NCBI GenBank assembly: GCA_022574265.1
Contig: JACZSI010000131.1
Coordinates: forward strand, 1-5,069
Source of the DNA: Chloroflexota bacterium
GTDB taxonomy: Bacteria > Chloroflexota > Dehalococcoidia > Lucifugimonadales > Australimonadaceae
Reading direction: 5' to 3'
Length of the DNA: 5,069 nucleotides
Positions within the stretch are counted from its first letter, which is position 1. Each line of letters opens with the position of its first letter. Below, in pieces: positions 1-5,069 of this stretch. Both the position numbers and the translations under genes were made by a program. Below the pieces are notes generated by a model. It was not told the DNA's origin, did no database searches, and worked only from the letters and a program-made list of their open reading frames with translations.

Positions 1-479
1 GCGTTGCGGCCGATGGCCGTCTCGGTGCGGGCGCGCTTGCCGGTCCGGATGGCGCTATGGAAGAGGTGCGCCAGCCCGCCCCCGGCCATCCCGGCCCGGC
101 TCGCCGTGCCGAAGGCGTCCCGCACCTGTCCCAGGATCTCCGACTCGCCGATGATCTGCGAATCGAGGCTCGATGCCACCCGGAAGAGGTGCGTGACGGC
201 CTCGTCCGCGCCGAGCGTATAGACGTGCGGCCGGAGGTACTCCGGGTCGACGCCGAGCTCGTCGGAGACGAAGCCATCGAACGCGGCGCTCCCGTGCTCC
301 TCATCGCGCACGACCGAGTAGACCTCGGTCCGGTTGCACGTCGAGAGGATGACCCCCCGGCCCGCGTGCCGTTCGAGCGTCGCCAGCGCGGACGGTAGCC
401 GCTCGCCGGAGATGGAGAGCGTCTCGCGCACGGCCAGCGGCGCGGAGCGGTAGCTGAGACCCGTCAGGAAGACGAACAA
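1..479 (-). CDS. hemA: Glutamyl-tRNA reductase, N-terminal part (runs off the window)
   Basis: This enzyme reduces glutamyl-tRNA(Glu) to glutamate-1-semialdehyde with NADPH, the first committed step of C5-pathway tetrapyrrole synthesis in the cytoplasm. The 159 visible residues begin MFVFLTGLSYRSAPLAVRE, the family's usual opening strand and xAPxxxRE motif. The catalytic-cysteine motif LSTCNRTEVY follows at 45-54 (nucleophile Cys48), then VASSLDSQIIGESEILGQV at about 101-119 and KRARTETAIGRN at 148-159. This covers the catalytic domain; the NADPH-binding and dimerisation domains lie beyond the left edge. The start is TTG at 479-477. It is preferred because GAGG lies 5 nt upstream and the frame opens exactly at the conserved N-terminus. 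The nearby ATG at 484-482 is in another frame and stops after six codons. The gene begins 13 nt after the precorrin-2 dehydrogenase stop, so it is probably cotranscribed. The frame is intact throughout the visible part. Confidence 0.96.
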   Translation of the reverse strand, partial: MFVFLTGLSYRSAPLAVRETLSISGERLPSALATLERHAGRGVILSTCNRTEVYSVVRDEEHGSAAFDGFVSDELGVDPEYLRPHVYTLGADEAVTHLFRVASSLDSQIIGESEILGQVRDAFGTASRAGMAGGGLAHLFHSAIRTGKRARTETAIGRN

Positions 480-483
480 GGCA

Positions 484-488
484 TCCTC
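484..488 (-). promoter_or_regulatory. Ribosome binding site of hemA (supports the TTG start)
   Basis: On the minus strand GAGGA is followed by four bases and then TTG. It lies in the 13-nt gap between the upstream gene's TAA and hemA. It is the only good Shine-Dalgarno match that places translation in the hemA frame at the conserved N-terminus. Confidence 0.7.
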
Positions 489-492
489 GCCG

Positions 493-1173
493 TTACGATG
501 TCTGGGTGGCGCCGGGTGCCAGCGCGTCCAGCAGCCGGGCCTTGGCCTCGTCGGTGCGTCCGGCCCCGACCAGCTCGAGCAGCTCGGGGTCCATGGCGTC
601 CTGCCATGCCTCCGGGGTTGCCGTCGTCTTGCGGCCGCGCAGCTCGGCGCGCACCTCGCCGAGCACCTCGGCCGCGTCCGCCCATGCGAGGCACCGGCAG
701 TAGGCGTCGTGATCGACGTGCGGCGGGTTCTGCGTGCCGCCCATGAGCTCGCGCAGCTTGCGCGCCAGGGCCGGGCTCGTCCCGGCGGTCGAGATCGCGA
801 CGGTCACGGGGCCGCGCTCGACGACCGACGGCGCGATGAACCCGCACAGCGACGGCACGTCGACGACGTTGAGCAGCGTCTTCTCGCGCTCCGCCTCCGC
901 GTGCACGGCGCGGTTGACCGCCTCGTCGTCGGTGGCCGCGACCGCAAGCACGGCTCCGGCCAGGTCGCCGTGGACGTAGCCGCGCCTGATCCAGCGCAGC
1001 TCGCCGCTCTCCGCGAGCCGCTCGAGCTCCGGCGTGGCCGATGGGCTGACGAGCATCACGTCGGCGCCGGAGGCCAGCAGCTGCGTGACCTTGCGCTCGG
1101 CGATCTCGCCGGCGCCGATGACGACGCAGCGGCGGCCGTCGAGGTCGAGGTAGGCGGGGTAGTAGCGGCTCAC
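493..1173 (-). CDS. Precorrin-2 dehydrogenase / sirohydrochlorin ferrochelatase (CysG N-terminal type, stand-alone)
   Basis: The predicted role is NAD-dependent oxidation of precorrin-2 to sirohydrochlorin, with possible iron insertion to give siroheme, in the cytoplasm. The 226-residue product has a Rossmann start (CVVIGAGEIAERKV, about 16-29), LAVAATDDEAVN at 76-87, NVVDVPSLCGFIAPS at 102-116 and VAISTAGTSPALARKLRE at 125-142. Asp105 matches the catalytic Asp of CysG/Met8p (Asp104 in Salmonella CysG) and Ser128 matches the CysG phosphoserine. The uroporphyrinogen methyltransferase half of full CysG is absent, so a separate SUMT gene is needed. The GTG start at 1173-1171 overlaps the upstream TGA as GTGA and has GAGGA 6 nt before it. 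An in-frame extension upstream to 1446 only shadows the AhbB coding sequence. The overlap indicates translational coupling. Whether it also acts as a chelatase cannot be told from sequence; some homologues (SirC) only dehydrogenate. Confidence 0.94.
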   Translation of the reverse strand: MSRYYPAYLDLDGRRCVVIGAGEIAERKVTQLLASGADVMLVSPSATPELERLAESGELRWIRRGYVHGDLAGAVLAVAATDDEAVNRAVHAEAEREKTLLNVVDVPSLCGFIAPSVVERGPVTVAISTAGTSPALARKLRELMGGTQNPPHVDHDAYCRCLAWADAAEVLGEVRAELRGRKTTATPEAWQDAMDPELLELVGAGRTDEAKARLLDALAPGATQTS

Positions 1174-1720
1174 TTGGCGTCCTCGTACTCGTGCTCGACG
1201 AAGTAGCGCACGCGCGTCTTCTTGAACTCGCGCGTGCTGTAGAGCAGCTGGTACTCGGTGATGCCGGTGGCCTCGGAGATGTCCTTCGCCACGCTCTCGC
1301 AGCGCATCTTGCCGGTGGCGTGGATCATCGTGAAGTGCGTGTAGGGCCAGTCCGGGAAGGTCGGCCGCTGGTAGCAGTGCGTGACCCACGGGCTCTCGGC
1401 CATCTTGAGGCCGACCTCCTCGGCGCGCTCCTCGGGGACCGTCCACACGGCCATCGCGTTGGCCCGGAAGCCGGCCCTGCGGTGGTGCAGCACCGCGCTG
1501 TAGCGCCGCATGATGAGCCGCTCCTGCGCCTCGACCGTCCAGTCGAACAGCTCCTGGACGCTCATCCCGAGCCGCTCCGCCATCGGGTCGAACGGCCGCG
1601 GCTCCAGCGGCAGGTCCTCCTGGAGCTCCAGGATGACGGCCCTATCGAGCTCGGAGAGCTCGCGGGCCTTGTTCCAGTCGGCCCTCGCCTCCGGCTTCTT
1701 CTTGACGGCCGAGCCGCTTT
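1170..1720 (-). CDS. ahbB: Siroheme decarboxylase, AhbB (beta) part; no start codon of its own
   Basis: This is the AhbB half of the heterodimeric Ahb decarboxylase, which with AhbA removes two acetate carboxyl groups of siroheme to give 12,18-didecarboxysiroheme. After a lysine-rich linker (VKKKPEARADW) come LSELDRAVILELQEDLPLEPRPF, a winged-helix-like N-terminus with the family's EDLPL motif, then MRRYSAVLHHRRAGF and ANAMAVW. The Lrp/AsnC-like RAM part contains HCYQRPTFPDWPYTHFTMIH and ends VRYFVEHEYEDAK. Between the end of AhbA and LSELDRA this frame has no ATG, GTG or TTG. The first internal ATG (1583-1581) would delete the first helix and the EDLPL motif, and an ATG at 1907 would read through AhbA sequence in the wrong frame. 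The domain is therefore best read as the C-terminal half of an AhbA-AhbB fusion separated by a frame change at 1718-1720. NirL/NirH of heme d1 synthesis are homologous, so that pathway is possible. Confidence 0.85.
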
Positions 1721-2260
1721 GCCGTAGCCGTCCGGCGAGTAGTACTCGTAGGCCGCGCTCTCCTGCTTCACCATGTCGAAGTTCACGCCGATCTTGAAGA
1801 ACCGGATCGTCGGCATCGTGCGGGCGCTCTCCGCGCCGGTCTCCTCCGCCATGCTCGCGATCACCGTATCGAGCTCCTCGTGCGGCGGCACCGCGAGCGT
1901 GAACCACAGGTTGAAGTAGCCGTCCCGCTCGTAGTTGTGGCTGACGCCGGGGTGCTGGTTGATGCGCTGGGCTGCCGCGTCCAGGCGCTCCTTCGGATAG
2001 CGGAAGGCCACGAGCGTCGTCTTGTAGCCGAGGCGCCGCGTGTCGAAGATGGCGCCGATCTGCCGCACGATGTTGGCCTTCCGCAGCCGTCCGAGGCGCG
2101 CCAGCACGTCCTCCTCGCTCGTGCCCAGCTCGTTCGCCAGGTCGAGGTACGGGCGCTCCGTCATGGGGAAACGCGACTGGATCAGGTTCATGAGCTTGCG
2201 GTCGGTCAGGTCCAGCTTGCCCGCGCGCGTGCCCGTGCTTTTCGCGGTCTTCGTTGCCAT
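1562..2260 (-). CDS. ahbA: Siroheme decarboxylase, AhbA (alpha) part; frame lost near 1718
   Basis: This is the AhbA half of siroheme decarboxylase, an enzyme built on the Lrp/AsnC transcription-factor fold; homologues are often misannotated as Lrp regulators. True homology covers about residues 1-181 (2260 to about 1718). It comprises a short Lys/Thr-rich lead, a winged helix-turn-helix (LDLTDRKLMNLIQSRFPM to LRKANIVRQIGAIFD, about 16-73), and a RAM-like domain with YKTTLVAF, GVSHNYERDGYFNLWFTLAV (105-124) and FFKIGVNFDM (154-163). The HNY...YNLWFTL-type segment is the family signature. After DGYGK this frame degenerates into an Arg/Ser-rich stretch (RPSRRSRRRG...) until its stop at 1564-1562, and AhbB sequence continues in the other frame. 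The ATG at 2260-2258 has AAGGAG four bases upstream. The gene starts 33 nt after the regulator gene. Fused NirDL-type proteins are known, so a fusion is plausible. The 699-nt frame given here is as the sequence reads, not the likely true product. Confidence 0.88.
   Translation of the reverse strand: MATKTAKSTGTRAGKLDLTDRKLMNLIQSRFPMTERPYLDLANELGTSEEDVLARLGRLRKANIVRQIGAIFDTRRLGYKTTLVAFRYPKERLDAAAQRINQHPGVSHNYERDGYFNLWFTLAVPPHEELDTVIASMAEETGAESARTMPTIRFFKIGVNFDMVKQESAAYEYYSPDGYGKAARPSRRSRRRGPTGTRPASSPSSIGPSSWSSRRTCRWSRGRSTRWRSGSG
1716..1724 (-). other. Apparent frameshift joining AhbA and AhbB
   Basis: Read on the minus strand the junction is GGC AAA GCG GCT in the AhbA frame. Adding one A to the AAA run (1720-1718) gives GGC AAA AGC GGC TCG GCC GTC AAG, or G-K-S-G-S-A-V-K, which leads straight into the AhbB linker. 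The span from the ATG at 2260 to the TGA at 1170 is 1091 nt, one base short of 364 codons, so a single-base deletion restores one 363-residue fusion. The site is a bare AAA and not a standard X-XXY-YYZ slippery heptamer. I infer a sequencing or assembly deletion, or a recent mutation, ahead of programmed frameshifting. Confidence 0.8.
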
Positions 2261-2293
2261 GTCACTCCTTGCGGGTCTGGTCTGCTCGTGTCT

Positions 2294-2959
2294 TCACGCT
2301 CGGGACGCCGGCTTGCGTTTCCGGGCCGGCGCCTGATAGGACGCCATCAGGCTGACCAGCACTTCGTCGGTCAGCCGGGTCAGCTGTTCGAGGGCCGAGC
2401 ACACGTCCTCGGCGCTCGCGCCACGGCTCAGCAGCGACGGCTTGATCGCCTCGACCGTGGCGTTGCGGAAGAAGAGGAAGGCTCCCAGCGCTTCGCCGGA
2501 TGAGAGCCCACGCTCTAGCGACTCGCGGCCGTACGCCTCGCCGAGCGCCGTGGCTGCGGCAAGCGTCGTCTCCCGGTCAGAGCCGTCCATGAACTCGATG
2601 CAGCGGTCGAGGAACTCGCGCCCCAGCACGCGCATGCGCTCGTGGCTGGGGCCGTCGAACTTCGCCATCCATGCCGGGGCGTTCGGCCGCGATGAGCGCA
2701 CGCGCCGCCGGATGCGCGGGAGAACGGCCGCGCCGCCGCCGACCTGCACCGACGGCTCGGCGCCGTGGCTGCCATCTTCGATGAGCGCGTAGATGTCCTC
2801 CGTGGCGAAGCGGCGGTGGCCGCCCGGCGTGCGGAAGACGCGGACGAGCCCGGCATCGGCCCACTGGCGGAGGGTGGCCTCGTTGATGCCCAGGAGCGCG
2901 CGGGCGAGCCCCAGGGTGAGCCACTGGCGGTCGCGGAGGTCGCTGCGGCTGGTCGTCAT
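2294..2959 (-). CDS. MerR/BldC-like transcriptional regulator with a C-terminal helical (RsbRD_N-like) domain
   Basis: This is a probable DNA-binding regulator of 221 residues. The N-terminus is a MerR/BldC-type winged helix: LTLGLARALLGINEATLRQW (14-33), then DAGLVRVFRTPGGHRRF (35-51), with the RTxGGHRRF wing typical of BldC and excisionase-like proteins. The classic MerR dimerisation coiled coil does not follow. Instead comes a polar Gly/Arg-rich linker (about 62-100) and an all-helical region of about 105-209, including ALGEAYGRESLERGLSSGEALGAFLFFR (138-165) and LTRLTDEVLVSLMASYQ (193-209). That pattern resembles the RsbRD/PucR-type N-terminal helical domain, a likely signal-input module; this assignment is from memory of the pattern. 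The basic tail is ARKRKPASRA. There is no good Shine-Dalgarno upstream of the ATG, so a leaderless or weakly initiated message is possible. The gene is first in the tetrapyrrole operon, so it probably controls that operon and itself. The ligand is unknown. Confidence 0.82.
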   Translation of the reverse strand: MTTSRSDLRDRQWLTLGLARALLGINEATLRQWADAGLVRVFRTPGGHRRFATEDIYALIEDGSHGAEPSVQVGGGAAVLPRIRRRVRSSRPNAPAWMAKFDGPSHERMRVLGREFLDRCIEFMDGSDRETTLAAATALGEAYGRESLERGLSSGEALGAFLFFRNATVEAIKPSLLSRGASAEDVCSALEQLTRLTDEVLVSLMASYQAPARKRKPASRA

Positions 2960-2971
2960 GCTGGGAGGGCC

Positions 2972-3009
2972 CTAAACCTAGAGAAATCTATTGAAATCTG
3001 TCGAATCGC
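2972..3009 (-). promoter_or_regulatory. AT-rich control region with phased direct repeats upstream of the regulator
   Basis: This is an A/T-rich island in otherwise GC-rich DNA, ending about 13 bp upstream of the regulator's ATG. On the minus strand it reads as successive units GATTCGACA, GATTTCAATA, GATTTCTCTA and GGTTTAGG. Two units share an exact AGATTTC (2999-2993 and 2989-2983), exactly 10 bp apart, and the flanking units are weaker matches. Same-face direct repeats suit head-to-tail binding, as known for BldC. A minus-strand promoter probably overlaps (TTCGAC as a -35-like box, TAGGTT as a poor -10 at 19 bp spacing), but I cannot place it firmly. The plus-strand TTGAAA at 2991-2996 has no -10 at the right distance. 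Confidence 0.5.
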
Positions 3010-3087
3010 TGTTGCCGCGGCTAGACTACATCTCGGGGCGCCGGTACGTCAATCGGCCTTGCCGCGCCGTGATACGCTCCCCTTTTC

Positions 3088-3140
3088 CTGTCATTCTGAG
3101 GAGTCCGCCCCGTTAGGGAAGGGCGACGTGAGAATCTCTC
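3088..3140. repeat. Palindromic intergenic element resembling a dispersed ATTCTGAG...AGAATCTC repeat
   Basis: The arms ATTCT (3093-3097) and AGAAT (3131-3135) enclose an inner stem, GT(C)CGCCC (3103-3110) against GGGCGAC's partner bases (3121-3127), with a 10-nt loop and one bulged C. The outline TGTCATTCTGAG...GAGAATCTC matches, from memory, a family of dispersed palindromes common between genes in several GC-rich bacteria. The element may continue to about 3169: AACC-CGGC-GGTT forms a small stem at 3141-3152, and GAGAA (3130-3134) can pair with TTCTC (3165-3169). That would place the whole pcm leader, including its possible AGGAG ribosome binding site, inside the repeat. No start codon or protein-like frame is seen here. 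Confidence 0.6.
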
Positions 3141-3172
3141 AACCCGGCGGTTGCCAGGAGCGCGTTCTCGGC

Positions 3173-3847
3173 ATGTCGAATACCGAAGCGAAGGACCGCC
3201 TGCTCCGCTCCCTCGGCCGCGAGATCCGCGACGCACGCGTGCTCGACGCCATCCGCGCGGTGCCGCGCGAGCTCTTCGTGCCGCCGGAGTCCGCCGCGCA
3301 GGCCTACGACGACGTGGCGCTCTCGATCGGCGAGGGGCAGACGATCTCCCAGCCGTTGATGGTGGCGATCATGTTGCAGGCCCTCGACGCAGGGCCTGAC
3401 GACGTCGTGCTCGACGTGGGCACCGGCAGCGGCTACCAGGCGGCGCTGCTCTCGCACCTCGCGGCGCGCGTCGTCGGCGTCGAGCGCATCCCGGCGCTTG
3501 CCGAGCGCGCAAGGGCCGCCTTGGCGGAGGGAGGTTTCGCCAACGTGGAGGTGCGCGCGGCTGGGCCGGTCATCGGGGCTCCCGACCAGGCGCCCTTCGA
3601 CCGCATCGTCGTCGGTGCGGCGGCGCCGTCGGTGCCGGCCTCGCTCGTCGAGCAGCTCCGCCTTGGTGGGCGGCTCGTCGTCCCGGTCGGCACGCCCTTC
3701 GAGCAGCGCCTCGCCCAGGTGACGCGCACGCTGAGCGGTCGCGACGTCCGATGGCTCGGCGCATGCCGCTTCGTGCCGCTGATCGGGGACGAGGGATGGC
3801 CCGCCGACCTGGCCGGCCTCCCGCCCGATGAGGGGGCGGGCGTTTGA
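3173..3847 (+). CDS. pcm: Protein-L-isoaspartate O-methyltransferase
   Basis: This AdoMet-dependent cytosolic repair enzyme methylates isoaspartyl residues formed by protein ageing so that they revert to aspartate. The product is 224 residues, close to the usual length of about 210-220. Family marks are VPRELFVPP (30-38), the substrate loop IGEGQTISQPLMVAIML (52-68, Ser59), the AdoMet motif VVLDVGTGSGYQAALL (78-93), VGVERIPALAERAR (101-114), APFDRIVVGAAAPSVP (140-155), LGGRLVVPVG (164-173) and CRFVPLIGDEGW (198-209). The frame is open upstream of ATG 3173, but homology begins just after that ATG and no closer start fits. AGGAG at 3156-3160 is 12 nt away, which is long. One oddity is that the usual GDG after the VEV strand is replaced by Ala130-Gly131-Pro132 with no length change. 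The gene is divergent from the tetrapyrrole operon and 153 nt before moxR. Confidence 0.95.
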   Translation: MSNTEAKDRLLRSLGREIRDARVLDAIRAVPRELFVPPESAAQAYDDVALSIGEGQTISQPLMVAIMLQALDAGPDDVVLDVGTGSGYQAALLSHLAARVVGVERIPALAERARAALAEGGFANVEVRAAGPVIGAPDQAPFDRIVVGAAAPSVPASLVEQLRLGGRLVVPVGTPFEQRLAQVTRTLSGRDVRWLGACRFVPLIGDEGWPADLAGLPPDEGAGV

Positions 3848-3851
3848 CGGA

Positions 3852-3884
3852 CGAGCGGCGGGCTCGATAACATCGGGGCTCGAT
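3852..3884 (+). repeat. Short hairpin and direct repeat just after pcm
   Basis: CGAGC (3852-3856) and GCTCG (3862-3866) form a 5-bp stem with a 5-nt loop four bases after the pcm stop. The 9-mer GGGCTCGAT occurs twice, at 3860-3868 and 3876-3884, 16 bp apart. There is no T tract, so this is at best a weak terminator; the repeat could equally be a regulator site for moxR or chance. The rest of the 153-nt gap shows no gene and no convincing promoter. Confidence 0.3.
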
Positions 3885-4000
3885 CCAACCGAGCGGCCGT
3901 GGCGTGCTTCCCGGCCGCACCGTTGCGTATCGGCCCTGCTTCGCGTCCTCACGGAGGCGTGGCGTGGCGGGGACCGGCGGCGTGTATCAGGGAGTAGCCC

Positions 4001-4978
4001 GTGACGACATACGGACGGCCCCAGGCGGTGGTCGAGGCGAAGACGATCGCCGAGCGGCTGCTGGAGAACCTCGGACGCGTGATCCTCGGCAAGGAGGGGG
4101 AGGAACGGCTCGCGGTCATTGCGCTGATGTGCCAGGGGCACATCCTCATCGAGGACGTGCCCGGCGTCGGCAAGACGATGCTCGCGAAGACCATCGCGCG
4201 GTCCATCGGCGGCGTGTTCCGCCGCATCCAGTTCACGCCCGACATGCTCCCGGCGGACATCACCGGCGTCTCCATCTACAACCAGAAGACCGGCGAGTTC
4301 GAATGGCGCCCCGGCCCCATCGTCGCGCAGGTCGTCTTGGCCGACGAGATCAACCGGGCCTCGCCCAAGACCCAGGCCGCGCTGCTCGAGTGCATGGAGG
4401 AGCATCAGATCACGGTGGACGGGGTCACCCACCCCATGCCGGAGCCGTTCATCATACTCGCGACGCAGAACCCCATCGAGTACGAGGGCACCTTCCCGCT
4501 GCCCGAGACGGAGCTCGACCGCTTCTTGGTCCGGCTGCACCTGGGCTATCCGGGCCACGAGGAAGAGATGGGCGTGCTCGAGGCCCAACGCTACGAGCAC
4601 CCCATCAACAGCATCGAGCAGGTCGTGAGCGAGGCAGAGCTGGCGACCCTCCAGAGCTCGGTGAAGGACATCCACGTCGAGGAGACGGTCCGGGACTACA
4701 TCGTCACGATCGTCGAGGCGACGCGGAACCACCCCGACCTCTACCTGGGCGCCTCGCCGCGGGGCTCGCTCGCGCTCTACCGTCTCGCCCAGGCAAGCGC
4801 GTTGCTCGACGGGCGCGACTACGCCCTGCCGGACGACATCAAGGACCTCGTCTACCCGGCCCTGGGCCACCGCGTGATCCTGAGCTCGCCGGCGAGGATC
4901 CGAGGGAAGACCACGCGTGAGGTGGTGGACGAGCTGCTGGAACGCATCCCGGTCCCGGGCGCGACGCCGGGCGACTAG
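4001..4978 (+). CDS. MoxR-type AAA+ ATPase
   Basis: This is a chaperone-like AAA+ ATPase of the MoxR family. Members usually act with von Willebrand factor A (MIDAS) or DUF58 proteins to mature or activate enzyme complexes. The product is 325 residues, a normal length, with all ATPase parts in order: Walker A EDVPGVGKT (51-59), Walker B VVLADEINRA (111-120), sensor 1 ATQNP (154-158), the Arg-finger segment LPETELDRF (167-175) and sensor 2 GASPRG (250-255). FTPDMLPADITG (78-89) and NPIEYEGTFPLPE (157-169) are typical of the family. There is no signal peptide or membrane segment. The GTG start at 4001 has GGGAG six bases upstream, and homology begins soon after it. The usual DUF58 or VWA partner is not in the window. 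After the TAG come 91 nt without a gene, so any partner lies further right or elsewhere. Nothing links it to the tetrapyrrole genes beyond position. Confidence 0.95.
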   Translation: MTTYGRPQAVVEAKTIAERLLENLGRVILGKEGEERLAVIALMCQGHILIEDVPGVGKTMLAKTIARSIGGVFRRIQFTPDMLPADITGVSIYNQKTGEFEWRPGPIVAQVVLADEINRASPKTQAALLECMEEHQITVDGVTHPMPEPFIILATQNPIEYEGTFPLPETELDRFLVRLHLGYPGHEEEMGVLEAQRYEHPINSIEQVVSEAELATLQSSVKDIHVEETVRDYIVTIVEATRNHPDLYLGASPRGSLALYRLAQASALLDGRDYALPDDIKDLVYPALGHRVILSSPARIRGKTTREVVDELLERIPVPGATPGD

Positions 4979-4981
4979 CGG

Positions 4982-4996
4982 GCCCTAGGCCAGGGC
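4982..4996 (+). terminator. Small hairpin after moxR, possible weak terminator
   Basis: GCCCT (4982-4986) and AGGGC (4992-4996) form a 5-bp stem with a 5-nt loop, three bases after the moxR stop. No run of T follows, so intrinsic termination is uncertain. Confidence 0.25.
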
Positions 4997-5037
4997 GCCT
5001 TGCGTCACAGCCCCTTCTTATGCACCAGATGGGGAGT

Positions 5038-5060
5038 GCAGAGGGGCGACGCCCCTCTGC
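5038..5060. repeat. Perfect GC-rich palindrome, possible terminator or dispersed repeat
   Basis: The arms GCAGAGGGGCG (5038-5048) and CGCCCCTCTGC (5050-5060) are exact reverse complements around a single A at 5049, giving a hairpin with about 9-10 usable base pairs. GTGC/GCAC at 5036-5039 and 5066-5069 hint at a wider structure that the window cuts off. There is no T tract on the plus strand. It could stop transcription from moxR by structure alone, or be a copy of a dispersed intergenic repeat. I cannot count genome copies from here. Confidence 0.6.
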
Positions 5061-5069
5061 CGGGGGCAC

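Noticed and set aside
709..1206. Plus-strand open frame opposite the precorrin-2 dehydrogenase gene
   Set aside because: It is antisense to a well-conserved gene, with no family features and biased composition.
1174..1446. Upstream extension of the precorrin-2 dehydrogenase to ATG 1446
   Set aside because: The added 91 residues are AhbB coding sequence read in the wrong frame. The GTG at 1173 with its GAGGA site fits the family N-terminus.
1562..2260. Calling the AhbA and AhbB parts Lrp/AsnC transcription regulators
   Set aside because: Both carry siroheme decarboxylase signatures (HNY...YFNLWFTL and FPDWPYTHFTMIH) and sit between siroheme and hemA genes, so the enzymatic reading is stronger.
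2991..3005. An FNR/CRP-like dyad (TTGA...TCGAA) in the divergent promoter region
   Set aside because: The half-sites match imperfectly and the spacing differs from the consensus; the direct-repeat reading explains the same bases better.
2765..3172. Upstream extension of pcm
   Set aside because: It would run antisense through the regulator gene and across the promoter region; homology starts at about 3173.
3113..4870. A very long open frame on the minus strand (585 codons) opposite pcm and moxR
   Set aside because: It is antisense to two clearly conserved genes. Its translation is rich in Arg, Asp, His and Leu with no recognisable motif, as expected for the reverse frame of GC-rich codons.
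3904..4920. A 338-codon plus-strand frame overlapping moxR
   Set aside because: It is another frame of moxR with Arg/Gly/Pro-rich low-complexity translation. The MoxR frame carries every AAA+ motif.

Overview
The window is GC-rich bacterial DNA that is almost fully coding. It splits at about 2960-3172 into two divergent blocks. The minus-strand block reads leftward: a MerR/BldC-type regulator (2959-2294), a siroheme decarboxylase region (AhbA part from 2260, AhbB part ending at 1170), a stand-alone precorrin-2 dehydrogenase/ferrochelatase domain (1173-493), and the first 159 residues of glutamyl-tRNA reductase hemA (479 to the window edge). Gaps in this block are 33 nt, a 4-nt overlap and 13 nt, so it looks like one operon. 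The plus-strand block holds pcm, a protein-L-isoaspartate O-methyltransferase (3173-3847), and a MoxR-type AAA+ ATPase (4001-4978). The window ends in a strong GC-rich palindrome.

The minus-strand enzymes fit tetrapyrrole synthesis by the siroheme route. HemA makes glutamate-1-semialdehyde from Glu-tRNA. The precorrin-2 dehydrogenase/ferrochelatase makes siroheme. AhbA/AhbB decarboxylates siroheme to didecarboxysiroheme, the precursor of heme (Ahb pathway) or of heme d1. The remaining genes (hemB, hemC, hemD, uroporphyrinogen methyltransferase, ahbC, ahbD) are not in view; some may lie beyond the left edge.

The most notable point is that AhbA and AhbB look like one fused protein broken by a -1 frame change near 1718-1720. 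The AhbB frame has no usable start codon of its own. Restoring a single A gives a continuous 363-residue protein. Other points are helically phased GATTTC-like direct repeats just upstream of the BldC-like regulator, a dispersed-repeat-like palindrome that forms the leader of pcm, and a pcm product that lacks the family's usual GDG motif.

The taxon cannot be fixed from this window. High GC, the Ahb-type operon, a MerR-HTH protein with an RsbRD_N-like helical domain, and the intergenic palindromes would fit Chloroflexota or a similar environmental lineage. This is a low-confidence inference. I see no CRISPR array, transposase, tRNA or rRNA, and no clearly new system.
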